DNA of 50,582 nt, from positions 1 to 50,582 of the forward strand of contig CAVIKF010000012.1 in the NCBI GenBank assembly GCA_963643505.1. Direction: 5' to 3'. The DNA is from CAVEFW01 sp963643505 (GTDB lineage Bacteria > Actinomycetota > Coriobacteriia > Coriobacteriales > Eggerthellaceae). Positions 32,807 through 43,500 of the stretch are shown one piece after another. The notes beneath the pieces are model-generated. The model was not told where the DNA came from and did not search any database. It worked only from the letters and a program-made list of their open reading frames with translations. The translations under genes and the position numbers were made by a program. Numbering within the stretch: position 1 is the stretch's first letter; every line of letters starts with the position of its first letter.

Positions 32807-35800
32807 ATGAAGTCGAAACTTTGCAATGCGCCAGCTCAGCACGCCGCATCCCGCGTGCCTGCAACATCCCGCGTGCCCGTGGCGTCCCGTGCGAACGCCG
32901 CATCCCACGCGCCTGCAACATCCCATGCGCTGGCTTCGTCTCGCGCATTCGCTGCACCTGCTCTCCTTGCCGCGTTTTTCGCAGTAGTACTCACAGCGTG
33001 TGTGATGTTTGCCATCCCCGCACAAGCGTTTGCCAATTCCGGCACGCTTACGTATAAGGAAGGCAACACCACCACCAAGGTGACCTACGACAGTGTTTCC
33101 CGCATTTTTGATAAGGCAAAGAGCGTAAGCGGAGACATAGTCATCGACCTTCACGATGACTGGAACATTGACAGCCGCCTTGAAATTCCCGAAAACAGGA
33201 ATTACACCATCAACCTAAACGGCCACAAGATCGATCGTGGTATTTCCAACTACACAACCGACAATGACGGCGAAGGCGAAGGTCAAGTTATAAATGTTAA
33301 TGACAATGCCACCCTTACCATCAATGGCGGTACTGGCAGCTGTGCCAAAACGGCGCACGGCGGCTACCTTTACACCGACTCTTTTGGCAGAACGTTTTGG
33401 CGTGCAAGTTATAACTTCACTTCTGACCCGTTGTATGGCGGCTTAATCACCGGCGGCGCTTGCGATGATTCCGACGGCGCAGGCGCTATCTCCATCAACG
33501 GCGAGAACGCAAAAGTTACCATCAACGACACCACCATAGCAGGCAACTTGGCTGATACCTTCTTTGGCTCTTTTGGCTACGGCGGTGCAATCTCTCTTCG
33601 TGAAGATGGCGCAAGCCTTGAGCTTAACAATACGAAAGTGATCTACAACAAAGCAATTGCATGGGGCGGCGGCATTTACGTAAGCGACCATGACAATTGC
33701 ACGCTGACTATAAATAACAGCCAAGTTTCTTACAACACATCTTCAATGTACGGCGCAGGCATTGGCATCCGTGGCGATAAAGCTGTGCTTACCATTAACA
33801 ATTCAGAGGTTTCCCACAACATAACAACCGGCGATAGCGGCTCTAATGGTGGTGGCATTTACGTTCGTAGCGAAGACGCTACCGTAAACATCAATAATTC
33901 CACGCTAAGCTACAACAAAACGCCCACAAGTGGCGGTGCCATTTGCGTCGAAGACGCCGATGGGGCAATGTTTTATGTGGAAAGCTCCGTTTTTGAATCC
34001 AATGAAGCTGGCGAAAACGGCGGCGGCCTGTGCGTGATAGATACCGAAAAGTTTTACTTGTGGCTCAGAAACTCCTCTATGACCAGCAACAAGGCAGCGG
34101 AAAACGGGGGAGCAATCTGCGCGGATGATAGCCTGACGCGTCTGAATATCCTGCTTAACAACTCTACGCTGTCAAATAACTCGGCTGAAAACGGTGGTGG
34201 CATTTCTGCTACCGTTTCTGGCTATAACTTAGATGCAACCGGTCTTAAACCTACCATCCATCTTGACGCTAATAGCGCGATCTTGAACAACAAGGCCTCT
34301 GAATGTGGCGGCGGCATTCACACTCAAGACAACGAGCTTGGCGTGAGCTCCATCGACAACACAGGCGTAATTTCTGGCAACTCGGCAAAATATGGCGGTG
34401 GCGCTTGCTTTGAAAGCGGAACTTCGCCTGACACAAATGAAACGTCGATTTCCGGAGTAACCTTCACCTCTAACGTGGCTTCGGAATATGGCGGCGGTTT
34501 GTACTCAATGATGCTGAGCAATACTGTTGATAACTGTAAGTTCTACGGAAACCAGTGCACCAACGACGATCCTAAATTTGGCGGCGGCGCAGGTATGTAT
34601 GCGCCCGGCGATCTTCTTATTTGCGATACCACCATTCAAAACAACGTGAATAAAGCTGGCAGGGGAGCTGGCGTTTTAACGGGAACGCAAGAAGCTGGTG
34701 GTGGTCAATCACGTGTAACATTCAAAGGCAGTGTCATTATTGACAAGAACACCATTGGTTCTGAAAGCGGCGAACAGAGCAACGTTCATGCCGTGAGCGG
34801 TGACAGTAACCACGCAAGCCTTGAGGCTAATGAATTGACATATAACACGCACATCGGTGTAGACGTTTATAAATACTCCGGTGGCAGCGGCAGGATCATT
34901 GCAAGAACCGACAACAATGTGTATTACACCATGTACGGCGATAGCGTTAATGACTACATTTACCCTGATAACCCGGATTATTCTTTCGTATACGGTGGCA
35001 AAGACAATGCGTTTTTGTACATCTCTGATTCACCTAGAATGTATCCCCTTTGGCTTATTAATGTGTCACCGCAAGTACAAACAGCAAACAAGCAGTTCAA
35101 CAAAGAAGTGACGGTTAACACTGCTGATTATCCTAAAGTTGGCTATAAGCTTGATTATTGGACAGTAGAAGGGCTTGGCGAGACAACTAAGCTTACGCCA
35201 GATGAACACGGTAACGTCACCTTCGTCATGCCGGCAAACAAGGTCAAGCTTAAAGCGCACTATGTTATAAGCCATCTAACGAGCTTACGTGTCGATTTGA
35301 ATGACTCCAGCACTTGGGATGCTATTGGTAGTGCAAGCGGAACGGGATCAGCCGATAACGTTTCCGCCACGTCGCTGAGCTACTACGACGCGGAACGAAA
35401 TGAATACAAGACGACGCTCGATGCATTCAACATGCCTATTGTGTATGTAAGGGATGTGACAACATCCGAAGACGGAAGCACAAAGACCGTAACGTACACC
35501 GTTTCTATCAGTGCGAGCACCTTTGCGTCATTTGGCTTGGGGGCAAGTGATGAATCCCTGCAAAACGCAGTTGTGACGCTTGATACCAATTTTGGGACCC
35601 TCGAAGCAAAAGTTGATTCTAGCTCGATTGGTCAAGATGGCGATGTGTTTTGGGTACGTGCATCGTTTGATTACAAGAAATCAGCCGAAAATACCCACGA
35701 CGTGTTGATACATTGCGTGGATGCTAACAACACAAGCAAAGAACTAGCCCTTTATATGGTAAAGGTGGCGCAAAACGACGACGTTACTGTTTCGCTCGAC

Positions 35801-37471
35801 AGAATCTTTAACTCGCCATCGTATGAGTTTAAAAAATGGGAAACTTACCCAGAAGGTGCAACAATAGACACTGACAATTCGCTCACGCTCGAAAATGTTA
35901 CCGAGCCGGCAGAATTGACCGTTAGCTATCAGCCGCTTGTGAGTACCGTTGACGTTGCCCTAGATGATTTGGTGATAGGCGGAAGTTTCCCAAGTACGGT
36001 GAAGTCTTTTGTGCTGCCTGGCGCTAACAACTATGATGCAGCTAAAGATACGAGTGAAAGTATTACGCTTACCTGGACGAAAATGGACGGTTCAGAAGGC
36101 GGAACGCCCGTTACTGCTAACGACTCGGTAGAGGCTAATACCACCTATAAGGTGAGCATTGCCACTTCCCTTGGGGGAAGTTCGGTGCAAGAAGGCGCAG
36201 CACAACCCTATTTTGCTTTTGCGGACAATTGCAGTGCGAGCGTGAATGGCTATTCCGCTGTTTTTGCAGGTAACAAGCAAGGCAATACGCAAACCATTAC
36301 CTATACGGTTACTACGGGCGAAGATACACGTTACGATTGTTTGCTCACCACGTTCCCCACAGAAGCTATTAAGCAAGTCTCCGATTATGCTGGCAACATG
36401 GTGAGATCTGTGCATTACCGTATGAAAAACGGCGAGACGGGTTTTGCGCGTATTTCCTGGGATGAATCAAATGTTCCGCAAGATCCCGGAACGGAGCCCT
36501 TTACCCTTACGGGTACATTCAGCGATTCAAACGGCGAAACTCATAATGTTGAGCAGAGTTTTGTGCTTTCGCAGCTGAACCCGCCAAGTGCTAGCCTTAC
36601 CAGCGGTACCTATGAGGCGGGCAAATACAACGTTACCATCTCCGGCGATGATAGCTGGGAGGGCGATGGTGCAGAAGAAACGCAAATCTATTACTATCTC
36701 TTGGATGCGTCGCAATCCTCTTCTAACGGTAGCTTGCAGGCGCTAGACAATTTCGACATTGATAAAAGCCAGTTCGTGCCCTATACGGGAAGCGTTAACG
36801 TGGGCAACAAAGACGTTATGCTTCTTACCTATGCAAAAGTGGGCAACCGTGAAACCGCTGTTGCAACGTATAGCTATCAGTTCACGGAGAAGCAAAGCGC
36901 CTATACCGTCGCGGTTGAAAACGGCCATGCAATTAACAACTCCGGCGAAACAATTACTGCTGCCTATGCTGGGCAAACCGTTGGCTTGAAAGTAAACAAA
37001 GCGGCGGAGGGTATGCAATTTGACAAGTGGGAAGTTGTTTTTGGCGACGTTGAGATTAATTACAACAGCGAAGCGGACACCTACTATTTCACAATGCCAA
37101 AGGGAAATGTTTCTGTGAAGGCGCTTTATAGTGCGGCTCCAAATCCCGACCCCGACCCCGACCCCGATGTCGACCCCGATGTCGACCCCGACCCCGATGA
37201 CCCCGATAAGGGTGGCTCCGGCGACGACGGAGATGGCGGCGACGACGGAGATGGCGGCAAAGATTCCGGTGACGGCGATGGTAGCGGAAGCGGCGACTCT
37301 AAAGATAAGAGCGACCATGCTGATGTAGACCAAAAGGGCAAAACATTCATTTCATCGACTGGTGACACTGCGTTTAATTTTGTAATTGGGTTGGTGATTG
37401 TTGCGGCAATAGCCATTGCGTGTATTGTTGTTATTAAGCGCCGTGGAGGGAATGGCAAGCCAAGCGAATAG
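32807..37471 (+). CDS. Giant surface adhesin with POMP-like beta-helix and STGD-TM anchor
   Basis: A 1554-aa protein. The N-terminus has a 50-residue extension built from short Ala-Ser-Arg/His-x-Pro repeats, ahead of a hydrophobic signal (LLAAFFAVVLTACVMFAIPA). Residues about 100-690 carry repeated NNS...GGGI and ENGGGIS-type turns, a right-handed beta-helix like that of polymorphic membrane proteins and autotransporter adhesins. A Flg_new/InlB-like segment and several Ig-like strand-rich domains follow. The end is an Asp-Pro/Gly-Asp linker, TFISSTGD, a membrane helix and RRGGNGKPSE. AGAAGG lies 6 nt before the ATG. The dockerin-bearing gene begins 36 bp after the stop, so they are probably co-transcribed. 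Confidence 0.92.
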   Translation: MKSKLCNAPAQHAASRVPATSRVPVASRANAASHAPATSHALASSRAFAAPALLAAFFAVVLTACVMFAIPAQAFANSGTLTYKEGNTTTKVTYDSVSRIFDKAKSVSGDIVIDLHDDWNIDSRLEIPENRNYTINLNGHKIDRGISNYTTDNDGEGEGQVINVNDNATLTINGGTGSCAKTAHGGYLYTDSFGRTFWRASYNFTSDPLYGGLITGGACDDSDGAGAISINGENAKVTINDTTIAGNLADTFFGSFGYGGAISLREDGASLELNNTKVIYNKAIAWGGGIYVSDHDNCTLTINNSQVSYNTSSMYGAGIGIRGDKAVLTINNSEVSHNITTGDSGSNGGGIYVRSEDATVNINNSTLSYNKTPTSGGAICVEDADGAMFYVESSVFESNEAGENGGGLCVIDTEKFYLWLRNSSMTSNKAAENGGAICADDSLTRLNILLNNSTLSNNSAENGGGISATVSGYNLDATGLKPTIHLDANSAILNNKASECGGGIHTQDNELGVSSIDNTGVISGNSAKYGGGACFESGTSPDTNETSISGVTFTSNVASEYGGGLYSMMLSNTVDNCKFYGNQCTNDDPKFGGGAGMYAPGDLLICDTTIQNNVNKAGRGAGVLTGTQEAGGGQSRVTFKGSVIIDKNTIGSESGEQSNVHAVSGDSNHASLEANELTYNTHIGVDVYKYSGGSGRIIARTDNNVYYTMYGDSVNDYIYPDNPDYSFVYGGKDNAFLYISDSPRMYPLWLINVSPQVQTANKQFNKEVTVNTADYPKVGYKLDYWTVEGLGETTKLTPDEHGNVTFVMPANKVKLKAHYVISHLTSLRVDLNDSSTWDAIGSASGTGSADNVSATSLSYYDAERNEYKTTLDAFNMPIVYVRDVTTSEDGSTKTVTYTVSISASTFASFGLGASDESLQNAVVTLDTNFGTLEAKVDSSSIGQDGDVFWVRASFDYKKSAENTHDVLIHCVDANNTSKELALYMVKVAQNDDVTVSLDRIFNSPSYEFKKWETYPEGATIDTDNSLTLENVTEPAELTVSYQPLVSTVDVALDDLVIGGSFPSTVKSFVLPGANNYDAAKDTSESITLTWTKMDGSEGGTPVTANDSVEANTTYKVSIATSLGGSSVQEGAAQPYFAFADNCSASVNGYSAVFAGNKQGNTQTITYTVTTGEDTRYDCLLTTFPTEAIKQVSDYAGNMVRSVHYRMKNGETGFARISWDESNVPQDPGTEPFTLTGTFSDSNGETHNVEQSFVLSQLNPPSASLTSGTYEAGKYNVTISGDDSWEGDGAEETQIYYYLLDASQSSSNGSLQALDNFDIDKSQFVPYTGSVNVGNKDVMLLTYAKVGNRETAVATYSYQFTEKQSAYTVAVENGHAINNSGETITAAYAGQTVGLKVNKAAEGMQFDKWEVVFGDVEINYNSEADTYYFTMPKGNVSVKALYSAAPNPDPDPDPDVDPDVDPDPDDPDKGGSGDDGDGGDDGDGGKDSGDGDGSGSGDSKDKSDHADVDQKGKTFISSTGDTAFNFVIGLVIVAAIAIACIVVIKRRGGNGKPSE

Positions 37472-37507
37472 GATGCTTGGTGTCGAAAACTTTTGTTAGG
37501 GAATGAT

Positions 37508-40500
37508 ATGAAAAAGTCTACGTTGTTAGAGAAAGCAACTTCGATATTTCTTGCTGTCAGTTTGTCGTTTGGACAGGTGGCTTATGCTGCTGCCGAAACA
37601 GATGCAGGTGCCGGTTTTGAAGTGGGCGCCGGTGGTACTACAACCACGCGCGTAGAAATCAATGTAGACAACTTCCCTGATAGCGCGTTTCTTGCATACG
37701 TCCAAAAGGAATTCGACAAAAACGATGACAACGTATTGAGCGCGGAAGAAATTGCAGATGCAAATTCGGTAAACATAAGCAACACGAGCATAACAAGCAT
37801 TAAGGGTATCGAGCATCTCTCGGCCCTACGCACTTTCACAGCTGAAAACTCCCAGGTGAAAGATATGGATTTGTCCAACAACAAGGAATTGGACACATTC
37901 AATTGCCGTGGTTCCTACAGCGTTGAAACCATTAACTTGTCCGGAACAAAGGTAAAGAACATTTATGCTCACGTTAGCAACGATTCCGTCAAGAGCATTG
38001 ACCTGCGCAATTGCCCTAATTTAGGAACCGGCAACACGTGCTATATTCCCGGTCGCGGTGAAACCGTTTATGTATCCCCGAGGGCAACAAGTTTCCAACC
38101 AACTGCGGCTGGGTCTGGCACGGTTTCGTATAACTACACCATTTACGTGGAGCTTACTGAAAGCGATTTCGCAAAGACCGTCGATAACGACAAGACCGTT
38201 TCAATGAGCGACATCCTTTCCCCTGCTTTGCTGGAAGCATTTGAGACGGCAACCGATATCAATTACAACAAAGAGACAAAAGAGCTGGTCATTCCTGCGA
38301 AAGAGTCAACTACAACCATTGAAGCCAAGAATGCAAGGGACGATTACTCTGGTCATACCACGTTTGTTTTTACTACCCCAAAATATGACCAGTATTACAC
38401 GGTTGATTTCGTGACCAATGGTGGATCAGCTGTTAAAAGCCAACATGTTGCAGATGGTGGAACAGTTTATAAGGGTGCCGTTATTTCGGAAAAACGGAAC
38501 GCAAAGGGAAGTCAACTTATTGACACTTGGTATACCGACGAGGCGCTCACACAAGAGTTTGACTTTAATACTCCCGTTACGCACCCTATTACCCTTTATG
38601 CGAAATGGTGCTATCAGGTAATTCTTCAGGGGGAGAACCAGACATCTATTATTGACACCATTGATATTAAGTACGTACAGGAAAACACCGCCCTTGCCAA
38701 GCCGGAGGACCCGGTTAAGGATGGTAAATACTTCACGGGATGGTATGCGGATAATAACTTAACCAGTAAGTACGATTTTTCCCAGCTCGTAACCGATAAC
38801 ATGATTCTCTACGCGCGTTTTGTTTCGGGGGTTCCCATTGATGCGAAACATTTCCCCGATGATGTTTTCCGCAACTACCTGCTTACCACTGTCGATAAGC
38901 TCTTGGATGGACAATGCGATGGCATCTTGACGCCCGATGAGGCAAGTGGGGTGGAAGAACTTTCCTTTGAAGGAACTGCCCTTAGGGATTTAACGGGTAT
39001 CGAATATCTCCCCAATCTAAAAAAGCTTGATGTGTCGAACACCCCTCTCGAAAAGCTTGACCTATCAAAGAACGCCAAACTTGAATCCTTAACCTGCAAA
39101 AACATGGCAAAATTGGGAAGCATTGACGTAAGAGCAGCTGGAGATTTTAACGCGCTAGATTGCAGCGGTTCTACCAGCATACGCTCTATAGATGTTTCCG
39201 GCACAAAGGTGAGCGATATCAATTTGGTTGACTGTACCGGAATCGATGATTTGTACGCGCGAAACTGCCCTAATCTTTCGACTGGGCTTAAACTCCTTAG
39301 GGACAACAACATCAACAACCCCTGCGGTATATCTTCCATTCATATTTCTGCCGGCATGACTGGCCTGCGCTTTGGTTATTGGCCGAAAATGCCAACCATA
39401 TTTATTTCGGTGTCAAGCGACTTTTATACGCTGGCTGATGACAATTCAAAAATCATAGATATGACCGACCTGCTTGGATCTTGGTATATCGACATTTTGC
39501 AAGAGTCATCTGACTATGACGCTGCACAGAAAATTCTGTGTGTTCCCGCTACGAATTCTGGGCTTGCCTTGACTACCCTGGTAGGCTCCATTTGGGTTGA
39601 AACACCAAAGCTTAAAAATCGCTATGAAGTTACTTTTGAAACAAATGGCGGAACGAGTGTCGAGTGTCAATTGAGAGAAGATGGCGATACGGCAGAACAA
39701 CCAACCAAGCCCACCAAAGATTCTTATACTTTCATGGGCTGGTACGCCGATAAAGACCTTACGCAAAAATATGATTTTGCAACGCCTGTGACCGGCAACA
39801 TGACCCTTTATGCTAAATGGGGCGTGCAAGTTGATTTCAATACGGGCGGATTAAAAAACATAGATAGCCAACTTTTAGAAATTGGCAGCACCGTAGCTCA
39901 ACCTGACGATATTGAGATCGAAAACTATTACTTCATTGGATGGTTCAAGGACGCAGGTTATACCCAGCGTTTTGATTTCAGTGAAACGCTGCAAACCAAC
40001 ACCACGGTGTATGCAAAACTCGTGCAGGGTTACCTGCCTAATGCCACTAACTTCCCCAACGAAAACTTCCGCAGTTATTTGAGCGTTGCCTGCGATAAAG
40101 ATTCCGACGGTGTTTTAAGCTTAGATGAAATTAATGCATTTACCTGTATGAGTATTTGCACTCAGGCATTTTCGGAAAGCTCACTTTGCGAAAGCACCTA
40201 TCACCATGATTTTACCGTTGTTGAGGATATTAAAGATTTCACGGGAATTGAGAAACTCGTGGGGCTTAGTACTATTGAAATTGCCGGTATGAGCGCGCCG
40301 TCACTTGATTTGAGCGCAAATGTCAAGCTGCAAAGAGTGTATCTTGCGGATTTTCCAAGCATTACCAGCTTTGACTTTTCAAAATTCCCTTCTCTTAAAA
40401 CTGTTTTTTTTCACGGGGACGTTCCCATTACCGAAATTGACTTATCTGGTAATACTACGGTTCAAGATTTTTGGGTTTCTGACCTAACTGAACTTAAAAC

Positions 40501-43500
40501 CATAGATTTGTCGGGGTCATCAGTGTCTAGTGCCTATGAAACTGGGAATATGGCAAGTCTAGAAAAGTTTGACCTGCGCGATTGCAATGAACTTTCTTGG
40601 GGCATAGTTGTTGGCGGTAAAGCGGGCGAGAAAGTTTATATTTCTCCTAGCCTAAAAAATATTGCACGGGGTTTTCATGTTGGTTCTGATACAGAAGAAA
40701 CTGAAGCTCTAAACTACGAGGTCGTTCTTGATCTTGACCCAACAATGTATTACATCAACGAGGGCAAAGATGTGAATTACAAGCAATTCGCTCCGGAAGA
40801 TGTTATGCCTACCTCTATGGCAAAAATTCTCAAGGAAAATGGTGGACGCAACTACGATTCCTACCGCAACCTTATTAAAATACCGCAAGGTAAAACAAGT
40901 TATACCGTGGCTGGTGACGGCATACACAGCAACGAAAAGTTTACGTTTAATGTTCCTGAAGACAGTACTGGCGGGCGCGTTGAGCTTAAGATTTATCCGC
41001 GTTACGGAACCATGGATCGCGATGGAACGCAACACTACGACGATTACCTTACCTTTGTAACGGGTTATGGCGAAAAAATTGACTTTGATGCGCTTATTGC
41101 TAATACCCCCGATTTACAGGGATATACCGAATACGGCGGAAAAAAGAGCCCCTATGCCATTATAAGTTGGGGCTGCATGTACTTAAATGGCTACCAATGC
41201 AGCTATACAACCTTTGATAAAGATGCCATTATTACCGGAAGCACTTCGCTTGATGCTATATGGGGCACCTATGTAAACTTCCATGCTCCAAGTGACGATG
41301 ACCTCTACGACACCAAGGCGGTCCGCCGCGGCTCTACCACGCCAAAACCTGCCGATCCCGAACGGACTGGCTATGAGTTTGACGGCTGGTACAAGGGCGA
41401 TGGCAATCCATATGATTTCGGCGCCGCCAACAACTTCAAATGTGCACAGGTAGATGTTTATGCCCATTGGAAAGAAGGCGTGTATCTCAACGAAACGCGC
41501 TTCCCCGACCAATACCTACGCGAATATTTGTCCAAAAACTTCGATAAAGACTCAGATGGCTTTTTAAGCGCGGAAGAGTTAAAGGCTGTTACGGCTATTA
41601 CGCTTGATGGCATAAGCATAGATAAAACTGCAGGAACGGCACAAGATTCCACGGGCTATGTTGAAGATCTTACGGGAATTGAATATCTGACCAGCCTTGA
41701 AAGCGTGACTATTGTCAATAACGTGAAGATCCAAAACATTGATCTGACAAAGAGCTGCGCCAAAACGGTAACGATAAACAATTGTTCCCAGGGGCCAAAC
41801 GTTGATGTATCGGGATCTTCGGTTGAAACGCTTAGTGTTGGAGGGGAAGGGAAAACTCCCGTAAATATTGATGTCCAAGGATGCACGAAGCTTGTGTCAC
41901 TTACAACCCCTGGTAAGGGCGAATATGTGCTTGTGTCGCCCGGCATGATGAACCTTACCGTGGCGCAGATGAAGGAAACAGGAAATAGCCAAATCGTGAT
42001 CGACTTCGGAAGCGATTATTATGAGCTAGATAGCAACGGAGATAAGGTCTACAAGCTTTCCGAGCTTATGGCGCCGAAACTTTTGGAAATCCTTGGAACT
42101 GCAACCGACACCGAGGCCGGCAAGCAATATGACGCCACAACAAGACAGTTAACCGTGCCTCATGCACAAAAACAAACACAGATCGACGCGTCCCATTACT
42201 CCTTCTTCTTTAAGGGCATTGCCTGGGAATCGGCTGAAAAACATATTGTGGACTTTGTTTCGGACAACGCGACCGTACAGATGGGCGGCGAAACAATTAC
42301 AAGTGTGAGCGTATTAGACGGCAACGCGCTGAGCTTCAATGTTGTCGCCGACGAAGATTACGGCATTGATAGCGTTGTGTTTAACGACGGGAAAACCGAT
42401 ACGGAGCTTTCTCCTGTCGGTGATGGCACCGCCGGCTCGGGAGCGGGCGCGGGCACAGACGCTGCCGGCGTAAGCGCAAGCAAAGGATTTGCCGAAGGGA
42501 GCTACACCACGCCTGTTGTCACCGGGAATTCCAAGGTGACTATTGCTACACACAAACATGAGTGGGACGATGGCGCCGTCAAAACACAGCCTACCTGCAC
42601 AACAGACGGGCTTATTGAATATTCCTGCAAGGTAGATGGTTGTATTGCCACCATGGAAGAATTTGTTGCCGGAGAGCACAAACTTGTGGCAATAGAGGAA
42701 GTCCCTGCTACTTGCTCAACTACCGGCACCGAAGCGTACTGGAAATGCACCGCCTGCAATCAACTCTTTGAAAGCAGTAGTGACGGTTCCTTGAAAGAAA
42801 TTACCGAGCCAAAGAGCATTCCTGCAACAGGGCACTCCCTGGAAGCGGTCGCAGAAGTTCCTGCTACGTGCACCGCTATAGGAGCACAGGCCTATTGGAA
42901 GTGCACCACCTGCGCCAAGCTGTTCTCCGATGCGGATGGAACAACAGAAATTTCTGCCCCTTTGATTATTAAACCCGCAGGGCATTCCTTGGAAGCGGTA
43001 GCAGAAGTTCCTGCCACGTGTATTACAGCAGGTAGCGTGGCGCATTGGAAATGCACCGTCTGTGAAGGACTTTTCAAAGATGCTCAGGGTGCAACCAAGA
43101 TCGATGCGCCCCAGATTATTCCGGCAAAAGGCCACGCTATAAGCGCGGTGGCAGAGGTTCCCGCATCGTGCACTACAAATGGCACGAAAGCGTACTGGAC
43201 ATGCAACACGTGCAAAAAGATGTTCTCGGACGCCGCTGGTACTACCGAAATCAAAGAGCCTGTTGTTACCCCCGCACTTCAACACAACTATGTCTATAAA
43301 GACAACAAAGATGGTATGCACAGTGCGTATTGTTCGCGTTGCAATGCGATACAAGAAGGCTCTACGGAAAAGCACGAGTATAACGACAAGGGTTATTGCA
43401 ACAAATGCAAGGCGGCCCAGCCAACGTATACCGTTACATTTGAATGCAGTACCGCTACGGTACAGATAGACAATGCACCTGTATCTTTGGCTGTTGTGGC

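Noticed and set aside
23900..43000. Cohesin domain partner for the dockerin within the window
   Set aside because: I looked for cohesin-like segments in the two anchored giants and saw none that I could defend by eye; left as a hypothesis only.
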